This document shows positions 10,701 through 22,667 of a DNA stretch of 57,034 nt, in pieces; positions within the stretch are counted from its first letter, which is position 1; every line of letters begins with the position of its first letter. The notes beneath the pieces are model-generated. The model had not been told where the DNA came from. It worked only from the letters and a program-made list of their open reading frames with translations, and did no database searches. Source of the DNA: Schizophyllum amplum (Eukaryota > Basidiomycota > Agaricomycetes > Agaricales > Schizophyllaceae). The stretch is from the NCBI GenBank assembly GCA_007026445.1, contig VDMD01000141.1, positions 1-57,034 on the forward strand, in the 5' to 3' direction. The translations under genes and the position numbers were made by a program.

Positions 10701-12919
10701 CTACGCCCGCCTCCCTAGGCTGAGACTGCGCATGCTCTCTTCCAGCATAGACGCGCACTTGTCCGTCGAGCACTTCTCGCGGAGCGTCGGCCGGATCGGC
10801 TTCTGCAGGCTGTCGTTCGACTTCAGCGACGCCATCGACGGTGTCGGCGACTTTGGCGCCTGCGCAGGCGCCGCCTCCACATCGACGACCTTCAACACAG
10901 CCTTACCCTCCAACACCCTGCGGACCTTGTCGCTGTCCAGAGATCCTGTAACACCATCAGCTTCGGTCATATCGCCAAACAAAGCATACACTTACCATGC
11001 GACGACGACGATGACGCGCCAGAAGCCGGCGCACCAGAGAACGCGTCCCAGAACGCGCTGCCGAGCTTGCCGATCAGCGTCTGGGAGGCGACCATCGCAG
11101 CCGCGGCGGCCTCCTTGTGCTGCTGTTGCTTCTCTTCGTGCCCATTTGGCGCCTTGCTCCTTTGCGACGTCTCCTTGCCTTCCTTCACCGACGGCAACGC
11201 GGCTGCGAGCGACGACATTGACGACAAGCCCGTGCCCGTGTGCTTGCCAGAGAGCAAGCTTGAAAGGGAAGGAGATGTGGTAGGTGCCTTGAAGTACGCG
11301 GGACGCAGAGCACCAGCCAGGCCAGAGAGATACGGGCCGTGAGGCTGGGCTGGGCCAGTGTAGAAGGGAGACGGGGAGCCCGGTGGCGAGGGCGTCGTGT
11401 GCGACGACGATGGGGAGTAGGGCGTGGGAGGCTGGTGCTGCGGGGGGTGGCTGGCCGCCATCTTCGACCAGAGGTGCATGCGATATCTACGCAAGGATCG
11501 CGTCAGCGTCAGGCAGCATGAAAAAGATGTGTCACGTACGCGTCGAGGGACTTCATCGTAAACATCTCCCGGTCGGCGAAGCTATCGAAGCCCGCCTTGT
11601 TGGGCACGATGCCGCCAACTTGTGCGTTGAGGTTCGGGTTGAGGTTTTCGTTCATGGCCGGGTTGATGTTCTCCTGGAGGGCCTTGCGGCGGGCTTCCTT
11701 CTCCGAGTCCTGCGACTCCATGGACCCGAGCTCGAACGGCGATGGGACGAGGACGGTGTGCACCGGAGTGATACCGCTGCCCATGCCCCAGCCGCCCCAG
11801 AAGGCAGAGCCGGCGTTCGGGCTGAGGTCCTTCTGGGTATTGGGCTTGAGGAGCTTGTCGTCGCCGGAAGCAGTGGCGGGGGGAGTGGATGGGCCGGCAG
11901 CGGCGTTGGAGGTGGCTTCCAGCATCTCCTGGACACTGACGAGCTCCTTGGGAGGGGGAAGCTCGACGGAGCCAGTGCGGCCTGCCAACAAGGCCTGCTT
12001 GAGGGTCTCGACCTCCTTCCGCAAGGCCTGGTTCTCGTGCTGAGTGCTCGTGAGATCGGTGCGAATAGCGTCCAGCAGACGATCCCGCTCGGCGATGTCG
12101 AACTCGAGGTGAGTGATGTATTCTGTGTGATGAGTCAGATAGGGTCACGCGAAAAACCCGAAGACAATTACCCTTGCGACGAACTCTGAAATTCCGGGCG
12201 CTGATCTTGTTGCGCAGCTGGCGTTTCTCCTTGCTCGACATTTTCGACAGCACCTCTGGCGACGGCCGCCAGTCTTCCTCGCCCATGTCGTCGCTGGCGG
12301 AGAGCGCCGGGGATGCGGCTTGATAGACGATAGGGGACGGAGGGGCGACCTTCTTCGCCGCGCGCGTCTTGCTGATGCCACCGCTCGCGACCGTGCCCTG
12401 CCTCTTGGACCCATGGCCGGCAGTCTTGACGGGCTGGATCGTGAGCATGATCTTCTCTTCTGGCTTGACCGGCTGCGGCTCAGGCTCAGGCTGTGGCTCG
12501 GGCTGGGCCTCCTGCTCCTCGTCTTCGACGATGGCGGTGGGGGACTCCATGAGCTGAGGGTCGATGCCCATGTTCGAGGCGGCGTAGTTTGCGTCGACCA
12601 TGGGCGAGGGCTCGAATGCTGACAGAACGGCTGACCCGCTGCCAAAAATGTCGTCTTTCATCTGGTGATCGCCAGCAAACATGGCGGCAAAGTCCCAGTC
12701 GGAGCCCTGGGTCTGCGGAAAGGTGTGGAGGGTGTCGTTGAGCGGGCTAGGGGTGGCGAGATGGGAGTAGTGGGACTGCGGGGAGGAGGCGTTTGAGGCG
12801 CTGGACGGATTTGAGTCGTTGTTGTTGGCGAACAAGTCGAGGTTGAAAATCTCGGAGATGATGTCGTGCTGGCCAGGCTGGGCGAACGGCGGCGCCTGCG
12901 ACGGACTCTCGACGGACAT
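10701..12919 (-). CDS. bZIP transcription factor
   Basis: Four exons run from ATG 12917-12919 to TAG 10701-10703. Introns lie near 12124-12172 (phase 1), 11485-11540 (phase 2) and 10951-10996 (phase 1). The bZIP occupies about residues 228-295: the basic region KEKRQLRNKISARNFRVRRK is followed, across the first intron, by EYITHLEFDIAERDRLLDAI and heptad leucines through the coiled coil ending in LRKEVETLKQALL. The DNA-contact core NKISARNFR has Asn and Arg in the usual spacing. The N-terminal 225 residues are acidic and Pro/Ser-rich, with a repeated EPQPEPEPQP stretch; the C-terminal half is disordered, Ser/Pro-rich and Ala-rich. This is a nuclear DNA-binding regulator. The target pathway is not evident and I do not give a symbol. 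Confidence 0.92.
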
Positions 12920-14449
12920 GGCGGCAGATCGCAAAGAGATGATGATGGCAGAAAGAGAAAGACAACGACAACGAGGGTCGTCGGCACCACGGCACCACAC
13001 CGCTGACTAAGCGCCACCTGTCTTACGCGTTCAAGCCGTCACGGCGATCGCCGGCCGCGCGTTTTCGGAACGCAGTGGAATCTTCCGTGTTGCTGCCCCG
13101 ACGCGTCGACGTGTGCCTGTTGTGGCCGCAATGTGAACAGGCTGCAGAGAAATGCGAAGGAAAGTGCGACGGAACCGCAAAAGGACGCCTCTCAACCACG
13201 ACGAGAAAAAGGTTGAAAACTGACCTCAAACAGTGCTTCTTCCCAGCCATAACGCGATGCATCGATGAGGCTTCGGCAAGCCATCTCAGAAGAACAAGCC
13301 TGATGTGGGTAAGGTTCGGAGAGAAGGAGGCGCAGCTGCATGATTCACTGGGCTGCGACCAGACTGCGGCGTGGCTTCCCTCCCACCAGTCGTGGAACTT
13401 ATCAGATGATGAAGGGTCGAGACTTGCATAATCGGACGGGGGTCAGCGAGCAGACTCGATGAGGAGGAGAAGGAAAAGATACGCGTTATGTGCAGGACGC
13501 GACGCGACGACGACGCGCGTCTCTTTGTGTAGTAGAGACGCGTCATCTCACGTGCGACGTCACGAGCTTGTTGAACTAGGGAAGCTGCACGTTACACCTC
13601 TCTTCGCCGCTCGATTGTCCATATCCGAACTGTCTGTGAGTGTAAGTGGTATCATCTTTTCAATCATGGTCATCGATTCTGCTAGATAATAAAGGGACAA
13701 CTCAAGAACCAGTGAGTGTCATGGTTTGTCGACCGACGAATTTAATCTAACATCTCTAGTCCTTCCTCGAGGACGCGTCCGGCAGCAGTCCTGGACGCAC
13801 ACAGGTATTGCGATGCCTCGCGGGCTGCATCAAGAAAGCTGCCCTGGAATCGAAGTGATCGAGGACACCTTTCAGGATTTCCTTTCCGTTATTCATTTAG
13901 CACTCGGACTCCCCCCAAGCACAATCTTCGCAGCCGCGAAGCCTCTGCTAACCTCAACCTCACAAATAGGGACGAGTTTCAACGTGTGGCAGAGCAATGC
14001 GTTTCTGCTGAAGGCTAATTTACTTCCTCATTCATTCGCATTCACTGGTGCGCCCTGCGTCTTCGTCGCGCTTTCCACCCCCACTTAGCCACGCCTCATG
14101 CCTCCCGTCTCTTTGCATATCTACCAAGCATGGAATATTGCAACGCTCTAAAAGCCAGTGGATCATGTCTGGGCCATTCTTTCTGGCCGTCTGCTACGCC
14201 TTGCTGAGCACAATCGGCCGCAGGGCGCGCTTCCCTATGTAGGTGATGTAGCAGTTCACTTTCGGGAGATAACCTGTCGAGGAGGCACATAACGCCACCC
14301 CAGCGCAACTACCGTATCTTCAAAGGTCAGGTGGTGCGTTTACAGCGCGAACGAGAGCGACAACATGTCCAGCAGGAAGATATATGTGGGGCGGGCCGAG
14401 CTCCGAGCCCAAACTACGGACCGGAATCCCGAGCGCCGGCGACTTATCA
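12920..14449. other. Divergent intergenic region with ACGCG, E-box and CRE-like words
   Basis: No convincing gene. Small open frames here (for example 13726-14088, plus) lack homology or splice support. Regulatory words are dense at 13498-13565: GACGCGACGCGACGACGACG, then GAGACGCGTC, TCACGTGC (E-box) and GACGTCAC (half of a CRE). A second site, GACGCGTCGACGTG, lies at 13100-13113, about 185 nt upstream of the bZIP start. The DNA presumably drives the bZIP gene to the left and the dehydrogenase to the right. Confidence 0.45.
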
Positions 14450-14522
14450 GTAAGTGCTCTCGTCCCGTCCATCGCCCTGCTTCCCCCTCCCCCCATCCCA
14501 CATACTGCAGTCAACAAAAAAG

Positions 14523-16123
14523 ATGAGGTCCCTGCCCCCCTCACCGTCTCGTGCGACGCGCCGGCTGACGTCTATCGGATCGCACCTTAGCGCGCCCACG
14601 AAGCAGAAGATCGTCCTTACGCGCAACCTGGGGCCGGATATCATGCCCATGCTCACGACGCGCACGGACATCGAGCTCGTCACCTGGCCGGACGAGTCGG
14701 CTCCGTGCACGCGCGAGTGGCTGCTGCAGAACGCACCGGGCGCGGCGGGAATCATAATCCTGCTCTCTATGGCCGTCGACGACGAGCTGATGGACGCCGC
14801 GGGGCCCAACCTAAAGGCCGTGTCGACGATGAGCGTGGGCTATGAGCATGTAGATGTGGCGGCCCTTGGGAAGCGCGGCGTGCGGCTGGGGTACACGCCG
14901 GATGTCTTGACGGACGCGGGTGCGTGAACATCAACATTGGCCTGGGCGATGTTCGATCTGACGCGCACACGTGACAGTCGCGGATGTGTCGATTATGCTA
15001 GCGCTTATGGCCAGCAGGAATGATGGACGGTCTTTGACCTTAGCGAAGGACGGCCTGGCGCGTTGACCACCCTCCATTCGCATTGTACCGCCGCTCATGT
15101 CCCCTGCAGTGGCCCTCGTTCACCTGGGCACCCTTCGCGTTCTGCGGCCCGCAATTGTCTGTCACGCCCGAGCGGCCTGAACTCACAGTGGGCTTCATTG
15201 GCTTTGGGCGCATATCGCATGTATGTCAGGCCTCAGAGCATTCGACCTCGTTTACCAACCCATTGTCCAGGCTACCCTGCGCCGCCTCGTACCCTTCGGC
15301 GTGACCAATGTCCTTTACGCGACGCGGCCAGGGGCGAAAGCGGATCCGGTACAGGACGCCAAGTTTGCAGAGACCTTTGGTGTGAAGGAGGTGCGCGTAT
15401 TTTGGGTTCATTGGACTATATATCGGCATACTGAGGGTAACTTCTCAGGTCAAGCGCGCGTCGCACGAGGAGCTTGCAGCCAAGTCCGACGTCGTGTTCG
15501 TCCTCGCGCCAGGAGGCCCGGAGACGAAGCACGTCATCAACGAGGCGTTCCTCAAGTATGTCTTGCAGTCTATCTGTCTACTTCCTTCTCCTCCTACATC
15601 GTTCGACCATCTCTGACACTGCCCGTCTGCCTGCCACATCCTCCTCCTTCCCCCCTACCCGTATCACTCATCACCATGTACTAACACCCATGACCCAGGG
15701 GCATGAAGAAGACCGCCGTTATTGTTAACGCCGGCCGTGGCACCCTCGTCGACTCCGACGCGCTCGCCAAGGCGCTCAAGGAGGGCTGGATCTGGGGCGC
15801 AGGCCTGGACGTTATCGAAGGCGAGCCGAATGTCGGGAAGGACCATCCGTTGGTGCAGGAGCCGAAGTGAGTTATGCCTGCAAACTATTCTAACATTCGA
15901 TTGTTTGGCGCACCTTGACCACCGACTCTTGTATTCGGCACCGTCACCATTACGTTCTTCCGCCTTACTAGTTACTGACACCGCTCCTTCTAGATGCGTC
16001 CTGTTGCCACATATTGGATCCGCCACGCACGAGACACGGCGTGCAATGGCATCGCGCGCGGTGCGCAATATCCTCGCCGGCATTCATGACCAGGAGATGG
16101 AGGCGGAGGTGAAGACGAAGTGA
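14523..16123 (+). CDS. D-isomer-specific 2-hydroxyacid dehydrogenase (glyoxylate/hydroxypyruvate reductase-like)
   Basis: The ATG at 14523 gives an Arg/Ser-rich N-terminus ([19 protein letters not shown]) that could be a mitochondrial presequence. A 61-nt intron (14450-14510, GTAAGT...GCAG) lies in the 5' UTR. Five introns interrupt the coding part. The substrate lobe contains [17 protein letters not shown] and [12 protein letters not shown]. The Rossmann motif is VGFIGFGRI, and the catalytic triad is visible as Arg in [10 protein letters not shown], Glu in DVIEGEP and His in [13 protein letters not shown]. It ends at TGA 16121-16123. The enzyme probably reduces glyoxylate or hydroxypyruvate with NAD(P)H; exact substrate cannot be read from sequence. 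A short piece of one of its exons has been copied to 19203-19232. Confidence 0.9.
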
Positions 16124-16263
16124 ATAAACGAATGAATTGTAAAACGACTGTGAGTATAGCGTGTCGCCAATATATACACTGGAAATGTAGAATCGTAGAC
16201 GATTGTCCACCACACAGTAGCGAACACGGCTACGATTTAGGGAACGCAGTTCCCCCGTCCTAC

Positions 16264-18017
16264 CTAAACCTGTCCCGCATTCGCAAGAACGTACTGCTCC
16301 ACATCCTCACCGCTCGCCAAAACCACGGGCAGTTCATACCCCTCCTCCGCCACCCCGTCGCACGTCACCAACACCGCGCCCTCCACCGCCTGCCCCCCCT
16401 CCACGATAGAATCTACCCTGGCCTGGGCCACAGTGGCCATATCGACGGCCTCACCGTTCAAAGTTGAGTTGCTGGCGCTGTCCACGCAAATACGCGCTGG
16501 GCGCTCCGGCAGCGTCGCCTCGCCGACCGTGAACAGCCGCGATGTGTCGGTGACATGATCGCCCGTGGCTTCGAAGGCGTTTGCGCGGACGTGGACGGTG
16601 GACTGATTGTAGACGCCGAGGTGGTACTGGAAGATGGCGTCCGCGGGGGTGTCGGCGGGCTGCTCGGCATCGTTCACGTAGGAGTACAAGTTGGCGGCGA
16701 TGTCGAAGGTGCCGAAGCGCATGAGGGGGTTACGCGAGGCGGAGCCGTTGAAGTGATTGCCTGAGGAGGGCCGCCGTTAAGTAGGGACGAGTAAGTACGA
16801 AAGTTGCCAATGTGTGCTCACCGAAGATCGTGAAGCTGCGGTACCGGTCAGCGCCTTCCGTGAGGACGATGACAGTAGGATAAGACTTACTGCATCTTGC
16901 CCAGGTCCCTATCCGCCTCTTTCGTTCCACCGCCGATTAGCAGGCTCTTGTGGTGATTGCGCACGATATTGTGAGAAAACGTGACGTTGTCCGTCCCGTC
17001 TTCGCAATCAAAAAGACCTGCGCACAAAGCATAAGTCAATTTACCCTGGCCGCTAATGCTCCCACTCACCGTCAAATCGGTTCACCTGCCAGCCGTCGAG
17101 CTCATCCGGAAACATACTCGCCCGACATCTGATCCTGCAGCTCACATCGGTCCACCCATACGTTCGTGCTCGTCACTAAACCAACTGCATCGAATCTGTA
17201 CACATTGTCAGCCCCGAGCCTCGTCTCTCAGCGACTCCTTTACGCACGCTGCATTCCACGAGCTGGGGAAGGTCTCCGGCGCCGGGAAGCAGTCCGCTGG
17301 GCTCACGAGCTTCAGGTTGCGCACCCACACGTTGTCGATCGAGGACAAGTACAGATTGATACCGTCCAGTGCCGCGGACGTGTCGAGGCCGATGAGCGAC
17401 GTGTTGTTCGTTAGATGCAAACCGACTTGCGATTTCTGCGTCGCGACGACTCTCGGGCGCCATCCGTTCTGGTGTTTGAGCAGCGCGGCGTACTCGGTCG
17501 CATCCCGCCCTTCGATTGTTTCTCCCGCCTCGGCTGCAGCGTTCACGAGCGCTGTGTATGTCTCGTTGTAGGCAAGTATGTAGAGAGTGAAGTTGAATTG
17601 GCGGTTGGGGGTGTTGTCAGAGCCCGTCGTATCAATGTAGGTCTGGCAGTCAGCAAGTGATCCTACAGAACGCGTGAGTGGGTATTCGAAAAGGGAGGAC
17701 GTCCGGGGACGCACCATCGGCCAGCTCATTGCCGTGGATGGTGCCGTTCACGTAGATGGTCTTGGTATAGGGAAGTGCGGCAGCTTCTTTGAGGTCTGCA
17801 AGCGTAGACACGATATACACCGCAGACTTATTCGTCGAACCGCCCGTGGATGTTGCAGCATAACCAAATGGTGTATCTGAGAGGTCCGGCTTTGGACCTA
17901 AGGAACATCATCAGTGCATATATGCATGAGCGATGGGGTATGCGCACCGTCGTAGATATCCAGTCCAAGAGTCAGACCGCAGCACGCACCAAGCAGCCAG
18001 GCAGTCGCGAGCCGCAT
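16264..18017 (-). pseudogene. Pectate lyase, PL1 family, copy 1 (frameshifted)
   Basis: The gene starts at 18017 (signal peptide MRLATAWLLGACCGLTLG) and its last exon ends at TAG 16264-16266, with at least six short introns. PL1 features are TNVWVDRCELQDQ, DNVTFSHNIVRNHHKSLLIG and the active-site region NGSASRNPLMRFGTFD. Secreted PL1 enzymes cut polygalacturonate by Ca2+-dependent beta-elimination. Compared with the tandem copy at 19306-21088, this gene lacks two bases near 17110-17113 (GGAAACA instead of GGAACGACA on the plus strand). The frame then reads ...GEYVSG and stops at TGA just before the conserved Trp-Gln-Val segment. Later exons remain intact, so the lesion is recent or is a sequence error. 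As printed, the catalytic half is lost. Confidence 0.8.
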
Positions 18018-19197
18018 CGTATGGGGAAGGAAAGGAGTGAAAAGGGGAGAAAAGGTGAAAAGGTGAGATGAATGTCGTGCTGAAGTTCGTGTCTTTAAGA
18101 AGGCGGGGCGCGGTCAGGGCCCCAGGGGCGGCCCGGTTGTCGCTCTGACGACCGCGGAGCGCATGCTTAAATCCGAGAGGTACCCGACATGCGAGCCGGA
18201 CTTGTGAGCGTGAGCGCGGCGTGAACCTGCGTGAACTCGGACGCCGACAACGCACTAGAAAGCTCCGGCTCCGAGCGGCTGCGCCGGTCTTCAACCTTGC
18301 ATTGCGGACTGTGGTGGTGAGTTCGGGGTGGGGGTGGTCATTACAGCTGGTATCTTCGTATGGGCAGGCGCGGAGGGGCTTCGACCGAGCTGACATAGGC
18401 GGGTGGCGAGCCAAGCTTCAAGTTGAATTGGCCTTTGTTCTTCCATAGCGCTGCTCTGATTGCTACGTTCGTGGTGATGGCTTCATTATGGGTATCGACT
18501 CCGAGAAAGCAAGGCAATTTGCGGTCGGTCAGCATCCGTCAGATGCACGTCAGATGCCGTTAAACATCCTAGATGGACGACGGGGGAGCGAGCGCGATCT
18601 GAAAGTGATAAAGCAGTCAGAACAGCACGATGTTCATTGCAATGGTGGCACGCACCTTCAGCGTAAGGTTTGCAGCCTGCTAGCTGCATCGCATATGTCG
18701 GCTTTACGACAGCAATAACGAACGGACTGGAGGCCCTGTGCGTACGGGAATAACACCTCATTTCTTTCGGTACGGTCGATGCAATTGTTCAGCATAAGAC
18801 TTTCAACATAACAGAGAATTGCGCTATACATGGAAGTGTGTGTGTTGGGGGGGGGGGACAATTGCATATAGACAGCCTATGGAAGATCGAGATCAAGGTG
18901 GGACGAGGCAAGGTGTGATGCAGTGACGCATTCGTGATCCGTGACAGACGCGTTCCGTCACGCCTCATCGACTTCAACTTGAACTTGAACCTGGTCCGTG
19001 CCTCGACGGTAACGTTACCGTAATCAGTTCGCGCACAAGCGTCCACACTTCCAAGCAAAGGGGGAAGTCACTACTCATGAGATATAGCATCTATTAGGAA
19101 TGAGGATCTTCTGGATCGAAGACTTATGTGCCACGGAGGCCGACTAGTCGGAGGTTCTCCAAGGTACTTTTACTCAGCTGAGCTTCCCAATGCGTCT
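18018..19197. other. Upstream region of pectate lyase copy 1
   Basis: No gene. Reading leftward to the lyase, a TTTAAA-type element lies near 18093 and a GCGGGG word at 18103-18108 fits the SYGGRG consensus of the carbon-catabolite repressor CreA/Mig1. The block GGGGCGGCCCGGTTGTCGCT (18126-18145) is conserved upstream of copy 2. Regulation by carbon source is inferred only. Confidence 0.35.
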
Positions 19198-19202
19198 CGC
19201 CG

Positions 19203-19232
19203 CTTGCAGCCAAGTCCGAAGTCGTGTTCCTC
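19203..19232 (+). pseudogene. Fragment of the 2-hydroxyacid dehydrogenase gene at the duplication joint
   Basis: GCTTGCAGCCAAGTCCGA at 19203-19220 and the following bases match 15472-15501, an exon of the dehydrogenase gene, with only about two differences in 30. Directly after it, from 19236, the sequence resumes the dehydrogenase/lyase intergenic region equivalent to 16188 onward. The piece is therefore the left end of duplication unit 2, with roughly 690 bases (15502-16187) missing. Confidence 0.75.
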
Positions 19233-19305
19233 AGAGAATTGTAGACTATTGTCCGACACAGGGCGTCGAAAATGGCTATGATTCTAGAAACATAAGTCCC
19301 CAGTC

Positions 19306-21088
19306 CTACACCTGTCCCGCGTGCCCAAGCACATATTCTTCCACCTCCGCCCCACTCACCAACACCACAGGCAACTCATATCCCCCCTCCGCCACCCCCT
19401 CGCACGTCACCAACACCGCACCCTCCACCGCCCGGCCCTCCTCCACAAAGTAGTCTACCGTCGCCTGCGCGACCGTGCCCATATCGACCGCCTCGCCGTT
19501 CAGAGTTGAGGTGCTGGCGCTGTCCACGCAAACATGCGCTGGGCGTTCCGGCAGCGTTGCCTCGCTGACCGTGAACAGTCGCGACGCGTCGGTGGCGTAA
19601 GCGCCCGTGGCGACGAAGGCGTTCGCGCGGACATGGACGGTTGACTGGTTGTACACGCCGAGGTGGTACTGGAATACGGCATCCGCGGGCCCATCGGCGC
19701 GGCGCTCGACAGTGGAGTCGTATAGAGGCTCGGCATCGTTTGCGTAGGAGTACAAGTTGGATGCAATGTCGAAGGTGCCGAAGCGCATGAGGGGGTTACG
19801 CGAGGCCGAGCTGTCGAAGTGGTTTCCTGAAGAGGGCCACGGTTAAGTAAGAGGCGAGTGAGTACAAAAGTTGCTAGCGTCTGCTCACCGAAGATCGTGA
19901 AGCTGATGTCCCAGTCAGCCCCTTCCGTGATGACGATGGCTTAGGACAGACTTACTGCATCTTGCCTAGGTCTCTGTCCGCCTCTTTCGTTCCCCCACCG
20001 ATGAGCAGGCTCTTGTGGTGGTTGCGCACAATATTGTGAGAGAACGTGACGTTGTCCGTCCCGTCCTCGCAATCGAAGAGCCCTACACACAAAGGTTGAG
20101 TCAGTTTGGCCTCGCGGCCAATGCTCCCACTCACCGTCAAATCGGTCCACTTGCCAGCCGTCGAGCTCGTCCGGAACGACATACTCGCCCGATAGTTGAT
20201 CCTGCAGCTCACACCCGTCCACCCATACGTTCGTGCTCGTCACCAAGCCAACTGCATCGTATCTGTACATTGTCAGCTGACAGCTGATATCACCGTCTTC
20301 AGCGAGAGCACACGCACTCCGCATTCCACGAGCTTGGGAAAGTCTCTGGCGCCGGAAAACAATCCGCCGGGCTCACAAGCTTCAGGTTGCGCACCCACAC
20401 GTTGTCAATCGAGGACAAGTAGAGATTGATCCCGTCCAACGCCGCGGACGTGTCGAGGCCAACGAGCGATGTGTTGTTCGTCAGCCGCACACCCACTTGC
20501 GATTTCTGGGTCGCAACGACGGTCGGGCGCCATCCGTTCTGGTGTGAGAGCAGTTCGGAATACTCAGTCGCGTTCCGCCCTTCAAATGTTTCCCCCGCCT
20601 CAGCTGCAGCATCGACGAGCGCTGTGTATGTCTCGTTGAATGCAAGTATGTAGAGGGTGAAGTTGAATTGGCGCGAGGCGGAGTTGTCAGAACCGGTAGT
20701 GTCGATGTAGGTCTGGCAATCAGCCATTGACCCTGCAGAACGCATGAATGGGCCAAGTTGAAAAAGAAGACGTCCAGAGGCGCACCATCGTCCAGCGCGT
20801 TGCCGTGGATGGTACCGTTCACGTAAATGGTTTTGGTATAAGGGAGTTCGGCGGCTTCCTTGAGGTCCGCAAGCGTTGACACGACATATACTGCGGACTC
20901 ATTCGTCGTGCCGCCCGTGGACGCGGCGGCATAACCGAACGGTGTGTCTGAGAGGTCCGGCTTTGGACCTGAGGAACATCATCAGTGCATATATGCGTAG
21001 GCAATGGGGTACACACACCGTCGTAGATATCCAGTCCAAGAGTCAGACCGCAGCACGCACCAAGCAGCCAGGCAGTCGTGAACCACAT
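19306..21088 (-). CDS. Pectate lyase, PL1 family, copy 2 (intact)
   Basis: The start at 21088 (MWFTTAWLLGACCGLTLG) is chosen over an in-frame upstream Met because it aligns with the signal peptide of copy 1. At least six short introns separate exons with PKPDLSDTPFGYAA, LPYTKTIYVNGTIHGN, DGINLYLSSIDNVWVRNLKL, STNVWVDGCELQDQ, VPDELDGWQV, DNVTFSHNIVRNHHKSLLIG and SASRNPLMRFGTFD, ending at TAG 19306-19308. The enzyme would be secreted and cleave de-esterified pectin. The usual NVWIDHC motif has Gly (Arg in copy 1) in place of His. Compared with copy 1 it has an 8-residue insertion-like segment near 19700-19730 (DSTVERRADG). No frame break is visible. Cell-wall degradation fits a wood or litter lifestyle. 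Confidence 0.9.
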
Positions 21089-21966
21089 CTTATGGGAGGG
21101 AAAGCGTTTGGGAGGGAAAGTGACGCGTAAGTACCGTACTTCTCGTGTCATTTAAGAGGGCCGGGCGTGATCAAGGGCGGCCCGGTTGTCGCTCATACGA
21201 CCGCGGGTCGCATGCAGGCCGCACGCACACATCCGAGAAGTACCCGACGTGTGAGCCACGATTGGGAGCGCGAGCCCAATCTGACACAGAGGCATGCAGC
21301 GTATATGCGTTCCGTCAGATGCACGTCGAAGACCGTGAGCATCCTAGATGGACGATGGAAGAGCGAGTGTGATCTGGAAAGTGATACTGCAGTCAGAATA
21401 GCACAACGTTCGAATGCGTAGCACGCACCTGGGGCTCACACAACCTTCAGCGTAAGACTTTCGGTCAGTAAAATACATCGTAATCGCTAGCTTTGAGACA
21501 GCGATACCGGATGATCTTGAGGCCCTGCGCGTACGGGAACAACACGTCGTTTCTTTCCTTACCGTCGATGAAATTGTTCAGCATGAGAATTGCTAACATA
21601 TCAAGGATTTTGCTGCATGGAATTGTGTGCGTGGGGGCAACAATTGCGTACAGACAGACTATGGAAGATCGAAATCAAGATGGACGAGGCAGGGTGTGAC
21701 GCAGTGACGTGACAGACGCGTACCGTCACTTGGCCTCCTCGACCTCAACTTGAACCTGGTCCGTTCCTCGACGTCTTCGTATTCAATCCAGCCACAAGCG
21801 TCCGGCTTTTGCTTCCACTCAAAGGAAAGTTACTACTCTTGAGATATTGGACCTATCAGACATGAGGACCTTCCTGAAGACTTACCACGGAGGCGCACTA
21901 GAGTCTCGCCAAGGACGTGACAAGCATCCTTGTAAGTACACTCACCTGAGCTTTCCCAATGCGTCT

Positions 21967-22607
21967 TGTCAGCTCAGTGGTACACCAGCTGTCAGTGTAC
22001 ACTCTGATAAGATTGAAGAAGTGAGTGGTTCTCATGGCTCACAAGGCCAAGGTACCCAGCTTTGCATCCCCGCAGCCGTCTTCTTCCCCCTTCCATCTCT
22101 CCACGAACATTTCTCCCCAGGCCTAACCTAGATACTGCATTGTCTGGACCGAAGACTTGACTGACAAGTGCTTTCCAGCCCTCGCCTTGAGGTTTCTGGG
22201 CCATCGTACGAATTTCCGAAGCTCGATAATCACAAGCCGCCTGCTGGTCTAGACATCTCCATTATGCAGATCCCATCCGCAATGAGGCTTCCCCTTCACA
22301 CCATGACTTCCTCAACACGTCTTCAAGACTTCACAGAACTTCGCACCTCTCCCCGCGGCCTGCCCGCCTATGCTCGGTGTTAGCTCTGCGTTTCTGGGCC
22401 GCTTCCCTGCACATGTCTTCCGCTCACCACCGGCCCAGCTGATGCACTCAAGACACCCTTTATCCTGCTATCAGCCCTCCTCGCCCGTTGTCCTCCGACT
22501 TCCAAAGTTCCATTGTACTGCGCGGGTGCCGGATGGGGATGATCAGGGGCAGCTACCTAAACTGCCGCGCGCCTAAAACGTCACACCGCCTCCGCGTGGC
22601 GGCGCGT
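21967..22607. other. Intergenic region right of the duplication
   Basis: No gene or repeat recognised. The 22490-22607 part is the promoter of the small gene that follows. Confidence 0.4.
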
Positions 22608-22613
22608 ATAAAG
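22608..22613 (+). promoter_or_regulatory. TATA box of the small orphan gene
   Basis: A perfect TATAAA lies 55 nt upstream of the ATG at 22668, in a G/C-rich context (GGCGCGTATAAAGG). Confidence 0.6.
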
Positions 22614-22667
22614 GTGACGCACTGGCTTGGGCCTCTCTGCATCTGCTCCCCTCCGCCCTCCCACAAC

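Larger units (their letters stand above)
16188..19197. repeat. Tandem duplication unit 1 (pectate lyase copy 1 plus upstream flank)
   Basis: This stretch matches 19236-21966 in the same order and direction: 3' flank, pectate lyase gene and about 1.1 kb upstream. Shared flank landmarks include CATCCTAGATGGACGA (18567 and 21339), GGCCCTG.GCGTACGGGAA (18731 and 21523), GATGCAATTG/GATGAAATTG and the end word CCCAATGCGTCT (19186-19197 and 21955-21966). Unit 1 alone has a G11 run (18847-18857) where unit 2 has G5, and a perfect palindrome ACGGTAACGTTACCGT (19006-19021). Confidence 0.85.
19203..21966. repeat. Tandem duplication unit 2 (pectate lyase copy 2 plus flanks)
   Basis: This is the second copy of unit 1. 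Stop codons of the two lyases lie 3042 bases apart and starts 3071 apart, so internal indels are few. Sequence resemblance ends at the word CCCAATGCGTCT (21955-21966), the same word that ends unit 1. Scattered substitutions in flanks exceed those in exons, consistent with selection on the coding part after duplication. Confidence 0.82.
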
